Shown here one piece after another: positions 51,149-60,519 of a stretch of DNA of 64,000 nt. The notes beneath the pieces are model-generated. The model was not told the DNA's origin and made no database searches. It saw only the letters and a program-made list of their open reading frames with translations. Positions within the stretch are counted from its first letter, which is position 1. Every line of letters starts with the position of its first letter. This stretch comes from Thauera sp. JM12B12 (GTDB lineage: Bacteria; Pseudomonadota; Gammaproteobacteria; Burkholderiales; Rhodocyclaceae), in the NCBI RefSeq assembly GCF_039614725.1, contig NZ_CP154859.1:1612001-1676000 (forward strand). Reading direction: 5' to 3'. Made by a program: the position numbers and the translations under genes.

Positions 51149-52354
51149 ATGCTGTCACGTCTTGCCGCTTCGACCACCGTCCTCGCCCTGCTGACCGCAG
51201 TCACAAGCGCCCAGGCTGACGACGTCGCTTTTGCCACCTGTCTGGCTGGCCTGCGCGCCGACGCGCAGGCCAAGGGCGTGAGTGCGGCGACCTACGATGC
51301 GCACACGTCCGGGCTCGCGCCCGATATGGCGGTGATCGGTTTTCTCGACGCGCAGCCCGAGTTCGTCACCCCGATCTGGGATTACCTCGCCGCGCTCGTC
51401 GACGAGGAGCGGGTCGCGGATGGCCGCGCGATGCTCGCGCAATGGTCGTCGGTGCTGGCGCGGGTCGAGGCCGAATATGGTGTCGATGCGGCGACCGTGG
51501 TTGCGGTGTGGGGCGTCGAGAGCAACTATGGACGCAACTTCGGCAGCCGACCGCTGTTGAATTCGCTGTCCACGCTGGCCTGCTTCGGTCGCCGCCAGGC
51601 CTTCTTCCGCGGCGAGTTCTTCACCACCTTGAGAATCATCCAGGACGGCCACGTTGCGCCCGAACGGCTGACCGGTTCGTGGGCGGGCGCCTTCGGGCAC
51701 ACCCAGTTCATGCCCTCGACCTTCATGCGCCTGGCGGTGGATTTCGACGGTGACGGCCGGCGCGACCTCGTCGACAGCGTGCCGGACGCGCTCGCATCGA
51801 CGGCCAACTTCCTCAAGCGGGCCGGCTGGCGCAGCGATCTGTCGTGGGGCTTGGAGGTCAGTCTGCCGCGTGGGCTGGATGTTTCGGAGGCCGGGCGGCG
51901 GAACAAGCAACCGCTGTCGGCATGGGCGGCGCGTGGCGTGAAGCGCATCGATGGGCAGGCATTGCCCGAGGCGGGCACCCCGGCAGGGCTGCTGCTGCCG
52001 GCCGGAAAGGACGGGCCCGCCTTCCTGGTGACGCGCAATTTCGATGCGCTCTATTCGTATAACGCCGCCGAGAGCTACGGCCTCGCGATCGCCCACCTGG
52101 CGGATCGCTTGCGCGGCGGCGCGCCGTTCGCGACACCGTGGCCGACCGACGATCCGGGCCTTTCGCGTGCCGAGCGGCGCGAACTGCAGCAATTGCTGAT
52201 CGCGCGCGGCCACGACATCGGCGAGGCCGACGGCATGATCGGCGCGCGCACTCGCGAGGCGCTCAAGCGCGAGCAATCCGCGCTCGGCCTTGCTGCCGAC
52301 GGGCGCGCGGGGCAGCGCACGCTGCGCGCGCTGCGCGCGACCGCACGTCCTTGA
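51149..52354 (+). CDS. Lytic murein transglycosylase B family, with C-terminal peptidoglycan-binding domain
   Basis: The 401-residue exported enzyme has a signal peptide (about 1-23), a MltB-type catalytic domain with Glu in VWGVESNYGRNFG, and the GHTQFMPSTF block, then a PG_binding_1 domain (about 340-400, LQQLLIARGHDIGEADGMIGARTREAL). It cleaves the MurNAc-GlcNAc bond with 1,6-anhydro product. No lipobox is seen, so it is probably a soluble periplasmic form (MltB/SltB1-like). It converges with the lactate regulator 20 bases away; the GGCGC...GCGCC hairpin there is weak. Confidence 0.93.
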   Translation: MLSRLAASTTVLALLTAVTSAQADDVAFATCLAGLRADAQAKGVSAATYDAHTSGLAPDMAVIGFLDAQPEFVTPIWDYLAALVDEERVADGRAMLAQWSSVLARVEAEYGVDAATVVAVWGVESNYGRNFGSRPLLNSLSTLACFGRRQAFFRGEFFTTLRIIQDGHVAPERLTGSWAGAFGHTQFMPSTFMRLAVDFDGDGRRDLVDSVPDALASTANFLKRAGWRSDLSWGLEVSLPRGLDVSEAGRRNKQPLSAWAARGVKRIDGQALPEAGTPAGLLLPAGKDGPAFLVTRNFDALYSYNAAESYGLAIAHLADRLRGGAPFATPWPTDDPGLSRAERRELQQLLIARGHDIGEADGMIGARTREALKREQSALGLAADGRAGQRTLRALRATARP

Positions 52355-52374
52355 CCAGGCGCTGAGGCCTGCGC

Positions 52375-53145
52375 CTAGGCTGGGGCGCGCCGTCGGTTCG
52401 CGCGTTCGACCCGGCGCGCCTCGTCCTTGGCGTCGTCGAGCACCTCCTGCACGTAATCCAGATGGGCGCAGGCGAGGCTGCGCGCGTCTTCGGCGCGGCG
52501 GTCCATGATCGCCCGGTACAGCGCCTCGTGCTGTGCCAGCAGCTTGTCGCGCACTTCGCTGCCGTGCGGATGCATGCCGCCGATGTTGGTCACCACGTTG
52601 CGCTCGAGCAGCTCGAACAGGCTGCGGATGGTATGCAGCAGTACGGCGTTGTGGCTGGCCTCGGCGATGGCGAGATGAAAGAGCGCGTCGTTGCGCCCCT
52701 CTTCCGCGCGGCTGATGCGCCCCTGGCGAAGATAGCTCTCCTGCACGCGCTCGAAGGCTGCCTTGAGGCGCGCGCGGTCGGGCTCCGTGGCGCGCTGCGC
52801 GGCGTAGAAGGCGCAGGACCCCTCCAGGGTATGGCGAAACTCGATGAGGTCGCGGTGGGCGTCCGGGCTGTGCTCGAGCAGTTCGATCATCGGGTCGCGG
52901 AAGGATGAACCGAGTGATTCGCTGACGAAGGTGCCGCCGCCGTGACGGCTGAGCAGGATGCCGCGCGCAGCGAGTTTCTGGATGGCCTCGCGTACCGAGG
53001 GGCGCGAGACGCCGAACTCCTCTGCCAGCGCGCGTTCTGCGGGCAGGCGCTCGCCCGGCCGGAAGACGCCCTCGAGGATCATGGTCTCGATGCGTCCGAC
53101 GATCTCGTCGGAGAGGCGGCGCTGCTGGACGGGCGTGCTGTTCAT
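52375..53145 (-). CDS. lldR: GntR-family transcriptional regulator, FCD type (LldR-like)
   Basis: The 256-residue protein has an N-terminal winged helix (LAEEFGVSRPSVREAIQKLAARGIL) and a helical FCD ligand-binding domain (about 90-225) with Asp/His metal-site candidates (FHLAIAEASHN, QHEALYRAI). FCD regulators of lactate operons bind L-lactate and derepress. It is divergent from lldP and its likely operator TGGT-N3-ACCA lies in the shared region. The symbol is inferred from context. Confidence 0.9.
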   Translation of the reverse strand: MNSTPVQQRRLSDEIVGRIETMILEGVFRPGERLPAERALAEEFGVSRPSVREAIQKLAARGILLSRHGGGTFVSESLGSSFRDPMIELLEHSPDAHRDLIEFRHTLEGSCAFYAAQRATEPDRARLKAAFERVQESYLRQGRISRAEEGRNDALFHLAIAEASHNAVLLHTIRSLFELLERNVVTNIGGMHPHGSEVRDKLLAQHEALYRAIMDRRAEDARSLACAHLDYVQEVLDDAKDEARRVERANRRRAPA

Positions 53146-53297
53146 GTAGCGTTTTCCTGAAGGGGCGAGCCGGCGGAACCGGGCGTCGCCGGCCAGCGGA
53201 ATCTAGCGTCCGCCGCGGGCGAGGGCAAGCGTCTGGGGCCGCGGCCCGGGCGGTGTCCGGCGGCGGCATCTTCGGCTCGTCATATGGTCATCGAGAA

Positions 53298-53309
53298 AAT
53301 TGATCAATT
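53298..53309. promoter_or_regulatory. AATTGATCAATT palindrome upstream of the lldP promoter
   Basis: A perfect 12-base palindrome four bases before the -35 element. It does not match the TGGT-N3-ACCA operator, so it could bind another regulator or an upstream polymerase contact. Confidence 0.4.
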
Positions 53310-53312
53310 CGA

Positions 53313-53341
53313 TTGACAGGCCCCGATGCCTCCCCTAGTCT
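53313..53341 (+). promoter_or_regulatory. lldP promoter
   Basis: A perfect TTGACA (53313-53318) is followed after 17 bases by TAGTCT (53336-53341). The start should fall near 53348. Confidence 0.7.
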
Positions 53342-53358
53342 AGTTCAGCAATTGGTTA

Positions 53359-53373
53359 AGTGGTAAGACCACT
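53359..53373. promoter_or_regulatory. Probable LldR operator
   Basis: AGTGGTAAGACCACT is a perfect 6-3-6 inverted repeat with the TGGT-N3-ACCA core known for FCD/LldR-type regulators. It lies about 11-25 bases downstream of the predicted start, where binding would block transcription. Confidence 0.75.
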
Positions 53374-53413
53374 GACTGATTATTTTCGAAGGTTTTCCTG
53401 GGGAGGGGGTTTC

Positions 53414-53479
53414 ATGTCTGTTGCAGTTGTCACGATCCTGTGTGCCGGCACCCGGCGCCAAACCGGCTGGGCGGGGTGA
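53414..53479 (+). CDS. Candidate 21-residue leader peptide before lldP
   Basis: An ATG with an excellent ribosome site (GGGGAGGGGG, seven-base spacing) opens a 21-codon frame: a hydrophobic start with VAVVTIL, one Cys, then Arg-Arg and two Trp/Gly-rich residues, ending in TGA. It stops three bases before the lldP ATG and is in the same frame as lldP. Translation could couple to lldP or control RNA folding. It may equally be chance; conservation is needed. Confidence 0.45.
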   Translation: MSVAVVTILCAGTRRQTGWAG

Positions 53480-53482
53480 AGC

Positions 53483-55183
53483 ATGCAGTCGGGTACGCTC
53501 GCCTTCCTGGCCTTTTCTCCCATCCTGCTCGCCGCCATCTTGCTCGTGGGGCTGCGCTGGCCCGCCAAGCGCGCCATGCCGGTCGTCTACCTGCTGACCG
53601 CCGGCATCGGGCTCTACGTGTGGGACATGAGCTTCAACCGTGTGCTGGCGTCCACCCTGCAGGGGCTTGTGATCACGATCGGGGTGCTGTGGATCATCTT
53701 CGGCGCCATCCTGCTGCTCAACACGCTGAAGTATTCCGGCGGGATCACCGCGATCCGTGCCGGCTTCGCCACCATCAGCCCCGATCGCCGCATCCAGGCG
53801 ATCATCATTGCGTGGCTGTTCGGCTGCTTCATCGAGGGCGCCTCGGGCTTCGGCACGCCGGCGGCGATCGCTGCGCCGCTGCTGGTGGCGATCGGCTTCC
53901 CGGCCCTGGCCGCAGTGCTGCTCGGCATGCTGGTGCAGAGCACGCCGGTCTCCTTCGGCGCGGTTGGCACGCCGATCATCATCGGCGTCAATAGCGGTCT
54001 CGACACCGCGGCGATCGGCGCCCAGCTCTCGGCGCAGGGCTCGAGCTGGGAGGTCTTCCTGCAGCTCATCACCAGCAACGTGGCGATCATCCATGCCCTG
54101 GTCGGCACGGTCATGCCGCTGATCATGGTGCTGATGCTGACCCGCTTCTTCGGTCGCGAGAAGAGCTGGAAGGCGGGTTTCGAGGTGCTGCCGTTCGCGC
54201 TCTTCTCGGGCCTGGCCTTCACCGTGCCCTATGCCTTCACCGGCGTCTTCCTCGGCCCCGAGTTCCCGTCGCTGCTCGGCGGTCTGGTCGGTCTGGCGAT
54301 CGTGACTTCGGCCGCGCGCGTCGGCTTCCTCGTGCCGAAGTCGACCTGGGACTTCGCGCCGGCCAAGGAATGGCCGAGCGAGTGGCTGGGAAGCATCGAG
54401 ATGAGGCTCGACGATCTGCCCAAGCACCGCCAGATCAGCGTGCTGCGCGCCTGGCTGCCCTACGTCCTGGTCGGAGCGCTGCTGGTTCTGAGCCGCGTGT
54501 TCCCCGAGGTCGGCAGCGCGCTCAAGGCCGTCGTGGTCAACTTCCCCAACCTGCTCGGCGAGAAGGGCGTGAGCGCCAACTTCCAGCCGCTCTACCTGCC
54601 CGGCGGCATCCTCGTGGCGGTGGTGCTGATCACCGTGTTCCTGCACGGCATGCACGCCCGCTCGCTGGTCAAGGCGGTGGGCGAGTCCTCGCGTGTGCTG
54701 CTCGGCGCCGGTTTCGTCCTGCTCTTCACCGTGCCGATGGTGCGCATCCTGATCAACTCGGGCGTCAATGCCGCCGATCTCCCGAGCATGCCGATCGCGA
54801 TGGCGCAGTGGGTGGCGGACAGCGTGGGCAACGTTTACCCCTTGCTGGCGCCTTCGGTGGGTGCGCTCGGGGCCTTCATCGCAGGCTCGAACACGGTCAG
54901 CAACATGATGCTGAGCCAGTTCCAGTTCGGTGTCGCGAGCACGCTCGGGATCTCGGGGGCCTTGATCGTGGCGGTTCAGGCGATCGGCGCGGCCGCCGGC
55001 AACATGGTGGCCATCCACAACGTGGTGGCGGCCTCTGCCACGGTGGGCCTGCTCGGTCGGGAGGGCGCCATCCTGCGCAAGACCTTCTGGCCGACGGTGT
55101 ATTACGTGCTGATGAGCGGCACGGTGGCGATGATCGCCATCTACGTGCTCGGCGTGTCCGACCCGCTGGTCGCCGCGCGCTGA
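53483..55183 (+). CDS. lldP: L-lactate permease
   Basis: The 566-residue polytopic inner-membrane protein belongs to the LctP/LldP family, with [31 protein letters not shown] and the conserved [14 protein letters not shown] loop. It imports L-lactate (and often D-lactate or glycolate) with protons. About 13 hydrophobic segments are seen. ATG 53483 follows GCGGGGTGAAGC, directly after the leader frame. It is first in the lldP-lutABC operon under the FCD regulator. Confidence 0.96.
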   Translation: MQSGTLAFLAFSPILLAAILLVGLRWPAKRAMPVVYLLTAGIGLYVWDMSFNRVLASTLQGLVITIGVLWIIFGAILLLNTLKYSGGITAIRAGFATISPDRRIQAIIIAWLFGCFIEGASGFGTPAAIAAPLLVAIGFPALAAVLLGMLVQSTPVSFGAVGTPIIIGVNSGLDTAAIGAQLSAQGSSWEVFLQLITSNVAIIHALVGTVMPLIMVLMLTRFFGREKSWKAGFEVLPFALFSGLAFTVPYAFTGVFLGPEFPSLLGGLVGLAIVTSAARVGFLVPKSTWDFAPAKEWPSEWLGSIEMRLDDLPKHRQISVLRAWLPYVLVGALLVLSRVFPEVGSALKAVVVNFPNLLGEKGVSANFQPLYLPGGILVAVVLITVFLHGMHARSLVKAVGESSRVLLGAGFVLLFTVPMVRILINSGVNAADLPSMPIAMAQWVADSVGNVYPLLAPSVGALGAFIAGSNTVSNMMLSQFQFGVASTLGISGALIVAVQAIGAAAGNMVAIHNVVAASATVGLLGREGAILRKTFWPTVYYVLMSGTVAMIAIYVLGVSDPLVAAR

Positions 55184-55295
55184 CCCCGCGCGGGGGGCGA
55201 ACCGGCGCTCCCCGTGCAGGCATTCTTTCGCGCAGTCGCGGCCCCGCCGCGGCTGCAATGACTTGCACAACAACGAAATATCGGAGTCGAAGCGC

Positions 55296-56126
55296 ATGAG
55301 CCATCTGTCCTCCGCGCCCGCCAACGCCACGCGTGTCGCCCCGCCGCTCGAAGGGGCGCGCGTCTATCCGGCAAGGCCCTCGGACGTCTATCTGTTCGGC
55401 ACCTGTGTGGTCGATGTGTTCTTTCCCGGTGCGGGCATGGACGCGATCCGCCTGCTCGAGCGCGAGGGCATCCGCGTGCATTTTCCCCAGGCGCAGAGTT
55501 GCTGCGGCCAGCCCGCATTCACCTCGGGCTACACCGAGGAGGCGCGTGCGGTGGCGCGTGCGCAGCTCGCGCTCTTCGGCGGCGATTGGCCGGTGGTGAT
55601 CCCGTCGGGCTCGTGCGCGGGCATGTTCCGCCATCACTACTTCGAGCTCTTCAAGGACGAGCCGGAGACGCTGCAGCAGGTGGAGTCGCTGTCCTCGCGC
55701 ACCTTCGAGCTGGCCGAGTTCCTGCTGGAAGTGTGCAAGGTGAGCCTCGAGGACAGCGGCGCGCCGGTCAAGGTTGCGTTGCACACCTCCTGTTCGGCGC
55801 GGCGCGAGATGAACACCCACCTGCATGGCCGCGCGCTGCTCGCCCAGCTGGCCGGCGTGGAGCGCGTCGATCACGATCATGAGAGCGAATGCTGCGGCTT
55901 CGGCGGCAGCTTCAGCGTGCGCATGCCCGACATCTCGGGGGCGATGGTCAGGGACAAGACCAGGGCAATCAAGGACTCGGCAGCGACCGAAGTGGTCAGC
56001 GCCGACTGCGGTTGCCTGCTCAACATCAACGGCTGTTTCGAGAAGCAGGGCGATGCGCTGCGCGGCGAGCATCTGGCGAGCTTCCTGCTGCGCCGCACTG
56101 CGGCTGCCCCGGGAGGTGCCCGATGA
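55296..56126 (+). CDS. lutA: Lactate utilisation protein LutA/LldE, (Fe-S)-binding subunit
   Basis: The 276-residue protein carries two Cys-rich CCG domains: SCCGQPAFTSGY (about 69-80) and ECCGFGGSFSV, each with earlier Cys (TCVVDVFFPG, TSCSARREMN). These bind 4Fe-4S clusters in the LutABC L-lactate dehydrogenase. The Met of MSHLSS (55296) has GGAG nine bases upstream; a TTG at 55263 would add 11 residues. Its stop overlaps lutB (ATGA). Confidence 0.94.
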   Translation: MSHLSSAPANATRVAPPLEGARVYPARPSDVYLFGTCVVDVFFPGAGMDAIRLLEREGIRVHFPQAQSCCGQPAFTSGYTEEARAVARAQLALFGGDWPVVIPSGSCAGMFRHHYFELFKDEPETLQQVESLSSRTFELAEFLLEVCKVSLEDSGAPVKVALHTSCSARREMNTHLHGRALLAQLAGVERVDHDHESECCGFGGSFSVRMPDISGAMVRDKTRAIKDSAATEVVSADCGCLLNINGCFEKQGDALRGEHLASFLLRRTAAAPGGAR

Positions 56127-57562
56127 GCACCTTGGGCGGCACCCCCGCCGTGCCGATCACCTTCAAGCGCAACGCACGCGAGGCGCTCGCCGATCCGCAG
56201 CTGCGGCGCAATTTTCGCGGTGCGATGGACTTCCTGATGGACAAGCGGCGCAGTCAGTTCCCCGACGGCGACGAGCTCGAGCGCCTGCGCGCCTTCGGCA
56301 ACCGCGTGCGGGCACGCGCGCTGTCGAAACTGCCCGAGCTGCTCGAGCGTCTCGAGGCCAATCTCACCCGCAACGGTGTGCACGTGCACTGGGCGGAGAC
56401 GGTGGAGGAGGCCAACGCCATCGTGCATCGGATTGCCGAACGCCACGCGGCCAGGAAGGTGATAAAGGGCAAGTCCATGGTGTCCGAGGAAATGGAAATG
56501 AACCATTACCTCGGGGACCGCGGCATCGACTGCCTCGAGTCCGACATGGGCGAGTTCATCGTGCAGCTGCGCGAGGAGAAGCCCTCGCACATCATCATGC
56601 CGGCGATCCATCTCAACGCCGGCCAGGTCGCCAAGCTCTTCCACGACAGACTCGAGGTCGAGTACACCGAGGACGTCGACCGCCTGATCCAGATCGGCCG
56701 CGAGACCCTGCGGCGCAACTTCTTCGAGGCCGACATCGGCGTCTCGGGCGTGAACTTCGCGATCGCCGAGACCGGCACCCTCCTGCTGGTCGAGAACGAG
56801 GGCAACGGCCGCATGTCGACCACCGTGCCGCAGGTGCATATCGCGGTGACCGGCATCGAGAAGGTGGTCGAGAATCTGCGCGACGTGATCCCGCTGCTGT
56901 CGCTGCTGACGCGCTCGGCCACCGGCCAGGCGATCACCACCTATGTGAACATGATCTCGAGCCCGCGCAAGCCTGACGAGCTCGACGGTCCGCGGGAGGT
57001 GCACCTGGTGCTGCTCGACAACGGCCGCAGCCAGGCCTTCGCCGACGGCGAGCTGCGCCAGACGCTCAACTGCATCCGCTGCGGCGCATGCATGAACCAC
57101 TGCCCGGTGTACACCCGCATCGGCGGCCACGCCTACGGCACCGTGTATCCGGGGCCGATCGGCAAGATCGTCACCCCGCACATGCTCGGTTTGGACGCCA
57201 CGCGCGACCTGCCCACCGCGTCCTCGATGTGCGGCGCTTGCGGCGAGGTGTGTCCGGTGAAGATCCCGATTCCGTCCCTGCTGCGCCGGCTGCGCGAGGA
57301 GGCGGTGCGCGCGCCGACAGCCGAGCCGCATCACGTGCGCGGCCAGGGCGCGAAGTATTCGAAGAAGGAAACCCTGATCTGGAAGGCCTGGCGCGCGCTC
57401 AATACCTCGCCCGCGCTGTACCGCGCCGCAATGTATGCGGGTACGCGCCTGCGCGGCCTGATGCCTGCCGACATCGGCCCGTGGACCGAACATCGCAGTG
57501 CCCCGAAGCCGGCTGCACGCAGCCTGCACGAGCTCGCTCGCGAGCATCTCGGCAAAGAATGA
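56123..57562 (+). CDS. lutB: Lactate utilisation protein LutB/LldF, iron-sulfur subunit
   Basis: The 479-residue subunit has a LUD domain and two 4Fe-4S motifs, CIRCGACMNHCP and CGACGEVCPVKIP (about residues 320-385), which pass electrons from lactate to the quinone pool. The ISETGTLLLVENEGNG-type block is seen as AETGTLLLVENEG. It overlaps lutA and lutC at its ends (ATGA type), so subunits are made together. Confidence 0.95.
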   Translation: MSTLGGTPAVPITFKRNAREALADPQLRRNFRGAMDFLMDKRRSQFPDGDELERLRAFGNRVRARALSKLPELLERLEANLTRNGVHVHWAETVEEANAIVHRIAERHAARKVIKGKSMVSEEMEMNHYLGDRGIDCLESDMGEFIVQLREEKPSHIIMPAIHLNAGQVAKLFHDRLEVEYTEDVDRLIQIGRETLRRNFFEADIGVSGVNFAIAETGTLLLVENEGNGRMSTTVPQVHIAVTGIEKVVENLRDVIPLLSLLTRSATGQAITTYVNMISSPRKPDELDGPREVHLVLLDNGRSQAFADGELRQTLNCIRCGACMNHCPVYTRIGGHAYGTVYPGPIGKIVTPHMLGLDATRDLPTASSMCGACGEVCPVKIPIPSLLRRLREEAVRAPTAEPHHVRGQGAKYSKKETLIWKAWRALNTSPALYRAAMYAGTRLRGLMPADIGPWTEHRSAPKPAARSLHELAREHLGKE

Positions 57563-57585
57563 GCGACGCGAGGAGCGCATACCGC

Positions 57586-58257
57586 ATGAACGCGAAAGAG
57601 AGAATCCTGGGCAAGCTGCGCGCCAGCCTCGAGGGCACCACCCCGGTGGCCGACGATTACGACAACGGCCTCGTCACCGACCCGTGGCGCTACCCGCCTG
57701 CAGACCGCATCGTCCGCCTGCGCCAGATGCTCGAAGCCGTGCACGGCGAGACCATCCTGACCACTGCTGCGGACTGGCCGCAACGCGTGCTGTCGGCGCT
57801 GGCGGCGCGCAATATCGGTGAACTGTTGGTGGCGCCCGCAACCGCACACGGTCGCCGCCTTGCCGAGCACGTGCAGGCGCAGGCAGCGGCCTTGCACCTG
57901 AAAGGCTACGAGCGTCCGGTCGAGGAATGGAAGGACGAGCTCTTCTTCCGAACCCCCGCCAGCCTCACCGGCACGCTCGGCGGCATCGCTGCCACCGGCA
58001 GCTTGGTGCTGTGGCCAGACGCCCGCGAGCCGCGACTGATGAGCCTGGTGCCGCCCCTGCACATCGCGCTGCTGAACGCGAGCGAGATACGCGACAACCT
58101 CTTCGATCTCATGCATGCACAGCGCTGGTCCGATGGCTTGCCGACCAACGCGCTGCTGGTGTCGGGGCCATCCAAGACCGCCGACATCCAGCAGACGCTC
58201 GCCTATGGCGCGCACGGCCCGAAGGAACTTCTCGTGCTGATCCTCGAGGACGCCTGA
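57586..58257 (+). CDS. lutC: Lactate utilisation protein LutC/LldG
   Basis: The 223-residue LUD-domain protein completes the LutABC complex; the GTLGGIAATGSLVLW and HIALLNASEIRDNL blocks are typical. Two starts are possible: ATG 57559, overlapping the lutB stop, and ATG 57586 (MNAKERILGKLR), preceded by AGGAG ten bases upstream and matching the family start. I use 57586. No lldD-type flavoenzyme is present, so lactate oxidation here relies on LutABC. Confidence 0.94.
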   Translation: MNAKERILGKLRASLEGTTPVADDYDNGLVTDPWRYPPADRIVRLRQMLEAVHGETILTTAADWPQRVLSALAARNIGELLVAPATAHGRRLAEHVQAQAAALHLKGYERPVEEWKDELFFRTPASLTGTLGGIAATGSLVLWPDAREPRLMSLVPPLHIALLNASEIRDNLFDLMHAQRWSDGLPTNALLVSGPSKTADIQQTLAYGAHGPKELLVLILEDA

Positions 58258-58329
58258 TCACCCGGGTTGGGGACGACCTCGCATGGCCCCTCGCCCCAGC
58301 GTGATCGCGCGCCGCCTCGGCCCAAAACC

Positions 58330-59535
58330 TCAGCCCAACACTACAGGCACCACGCTGGCGAGTGCGGCGGTGGCGATGACCACCAGCCAGGGCGGCAGCT
58401 TGAAGCGGCCGAGCGCGAGCAGCGCGAGCATGGCGAGGGCGAGATCGGCCGGACCATGGATCGCACTGGTCCATACCGGATCGCAGAAGGCTGCGAGAAG
58501 CACGCCGACCACCGCCGCATTGACCCCGGTGAGCGCGGCGCGCGCGGATCGGTTCGTGCGCAGGCGGTCCCAGAAGGGCAGGGCACCGAGCACGAGCAGG
58601 AAGGCGGGCACGAAGATCGCCGCGAGCGCGACCATCCCGCCGACCCAACTGCCGGTCGGGCCGCTGGCGGCCGCCCCGAGGAAGGCGGCGAAGGTGAATA
58701 GCGGGCCGGGCAAGGCCTGCGCGGCACCGTAGCCGGCGAGAAAGGTGTCGTTGTCCACCCATCCCGGCGGCACCACTTCGGCCTGCAGCAGCGGCAGCAT
58801 CACGTGACCGCCGCCGAACACGAGTGCGCCCGCGCGGTAGAACACATCGATCATCGCCAGCGTGGCGTTGCCGGAGGCGCTCGCGAGCACGGGAAGGCTG
58901 GCGAGCAGCAACGCACAGACGACGAGGAGGCCGAGCGCGACACTGCGGTTCATCGGCGCGAGCGCGGGCAGCGGCTCAGCGTCAGCTTGGCCTGCGAACA
59001 GCCAGCGTCCCGCCAGTGCCGCCGCCAGGATTGCGAGGAACTGGTTCCAGGCGGAGGGGAGGGCGAGGAGGAAGAGGGCCGCGGCCAGCATCAGCGCCTT
59101 GTGGGTGAGGCGCGGGCAGAGATTGCGCATCATGCCCCAGAGGGCCTGGGCGACGACTGCGACGGCCACCACCTTGAGACCATGCAGCGCGCCGTGGGGT
59201 ATCCCGCCCCAGTTCTGCATGCCGAGCGCGAACAGGATCATCGCCAGCGCGGACGGGAATGTGAAGCCCGCCCAGGCCGCGAGTGCGCCGTGGAAACCGG
59301 CGCGGGCATAGCCAATGCCGATGCCGACCTGGCTGCTCGCCGGCCCTGGAAGAAACTGACACAGGGCGACCAGGTCTGCATAGCTGCGCTCGGCCAGCCA
59401 GCCGCGGCGGCCCACGAACTCCTCGCGGAAGTAGCTGAGGTGTGCGACAGGCCCACCGAAGGAGGTCAAGCCCAGCCGCAGGAAGACGAGGAAGACGGTC
59501 CAGGCGGAGTCGCGCCCGGTAGCAGCATCCGACAT
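58330..59535 (-). CDS. chrA: Chromate transporter, ChrA family (CHR)
   Basis: The 401-residue (long-type) membrane protein has two homologous CHR halves, each with a FGG-type motif: GLTSFGGPVAHLSYFREEFV in the first and ALVFGGGHVMLPLLQAEVV in the second, plus CQFLPGPASSQVGIGIGYARAG and AAQALPGPLFTFAAFLG. It exports chromate in proton-linked fashion. The frame opens further to a GTG at 59583; ATG 59535 (MSDAATGRDS) is chosen. It is convergent with lutC; no chrB regulator is beside it. Confidence 0.9.
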   Translation of the reverse strand: MSDAATGRDSAWTVFLVFLRLGLTSFGGPVAHLSYFREEFVGRRGWLAERSYADLVALCQFLPGPASSQVGIGIGYARAGFHGALAAWAGFTFPSALAMILFALGMQNWGGIPHGALHGLKVVAVAVVAQALWGMMRNLCPRLTHKALMLAAALFLLALPSAWNQFLAILAAALAGRWLFAGQADAEPLPALAPMNRSVALGLLVVCALLLASLPVLASASGNATLAMIDVFYRAGALVFGGGHVMLPLLQAEVVPPGWVDNDTFLAGYGAAQALPGPLFTFAAFLGAAASGPTGSWVGGMVALAAIFVPAFLLVLGALPFWDRLRTNRSARAALTGVNAAVVGVLLAAFCDPVWTSAIHGPADLALAMLALLALGRFKLPPWLVVIATAALASVVPVVLG

Positions 59536-59691
59536 CGGCTCAGAGTTGGTGGAGGAATCGGCAGCGCACGTGGGCTGGCTCACGGTCCTGTCGTGGGCTC
59601 ACGCCCTTGCGCCGGCAGTCCGCACTCGGAGTCGGTCGATGACCGGCTTGCGCGTGCAGCAGCGCGTCCCGGCGCGGTCCGTCGGCCGTGC

Positions 59692-60396
59692 TCAAGCCTC
59701 GCGGCGGGTGTGCACCATGTAATTGACGTCGGTGTCGCGGCCAAGGCTGTAAACGCGGCTGAGCGGGTTGTAGCTCAGGCCGATGATGTCCTGCATGTCG
59801 AGGCGAGCGTTGCGGCAGTGGCGGGCGAGTTCGGAGGGCTTGATGAATTTTCCGTACTCGTGGGTGCCGGCGGGCAACAGCTTGAGCAGGTACTCGGCGC
59901 CGATGATCGCGAGTGCGTAGGACTTGAGGTTACGGTTGAGCGTGGACAGGAAGACGTGGCCGTCGGGCTTGACCAGGCGCGCGCAGGCGGCGACGGTGCT
60001 TCCCGGATCGGGTACGTGCTCGAGCATCTCCATGCAGGTGACGACGTCGAAGCTGCCGGGGGCTTCCTCCGCCAGGCTCTCGGCGCTGATCAGCCGGTAA
60101 TCGACCTTGTGTCCGCTTTCGAAGAGGTGAAGTCGAGCTACGCTGAGCGCCTTCTCCGAAAGATCGATTCCCGTCACTTCGGCACCGAGCGCAGCCATAC
60201 CCTCGCTGAGAATCCCGCCGCCACAGCCGACGTCGAGGACTCTCTTGCCCGCCAGGGCGGCCTTGCCGTCAATCCAGCCGAGACGCAGTGGGTTGATCTC
60301 GTGCAAGGGCTTGAATTCGGATGCGGGGTCCCACCAGCGGTGGGCCAGGTCGCTGAACTTCTGAAGTTCGGCGGGGTCGGCGTTGAGCGTGTTCAT
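59692..60396 (-). CDS. ubiG: Bifunctional ubiquinone O-methyltransferase
   Basis: The 234-residue SAM methyltransferase does both O-methylations in ubiquinone synthesis. The motif [17 protein letters not shown] and downstream [13 protein letters not shown] and [16 protein letters not shown] are family-typical. It starts 124 bases after ompA on the same strand, across the ompA terminator; ompA-ubiG order is common in betaproteobacteria. Confidence 0.96.
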   Translation of the reverse strand: MNTLNADPAELQKFSDLAHRWWDPASEFKPLHEINPLRLGWIDGKAALAGKRVLDVGCGGGILSEGMAALGAEVTGIDLSEKALSVARLHLFESGHKVDYRLISAESLAEEAPGSFDVVTCMEMLEHVPDPGSTVAACARLVKPDGHVFLSTLNRNLKSYALAIIGAEYLLKLLPAGTHEYGKFIKPSELARHCRNARLDMQDIIGLSYNPLSRVYSLGRDTDVNYMVHTRREA

Positions 60397-60474
60397 GGCG
60401 ATAAGGATAGCCTTGCGGGCGGCTGCTGAAAACCGTGCCGCGGCGGGCAGAAGCCCGACCTTCCCGGCACAAAT

Positions 60475-60504
60475 GAAAAAGCCCCGCCGAAGCAGGGCTT
60501 TTCA
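60475..60504 (-). terminator. ompA terminator
   Basis: AAAAGCCC (60477-60484) pairs with GGGCTTTT (60495-60502); on the minus strand a CTTTTTC run follows. It lies between the ompA stop and ubiG. Its mirror arms could also act for rightward reads. Confidence 0.75.
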
Positions 60505-60519
60505 TGGAGCGCTCCGGGA

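Larger units (their letters stand above)
53146..53482. other. lldR-lldP divergent regulatory region
   Basis: This 337-base region contains the lldP promoter (53313-53341), a 12-base palindrome upstream of its -35, the operator-like palindrome downstream of the start, and a 21-codon leader frame directly before lldP. The lldR promoter must also lie here, but no clear sigma-70 pair is seen on the minus strand. The 53280-53400 part is AT-rich compared with the rest. Confidence 0.75.

Noticed and set aside
52355..52374. Hairpin GGCGC...GCGCC between the transglycosylase and lldR as terminator
   Set aside because: Only five pairs, and neither strand has a T-run.
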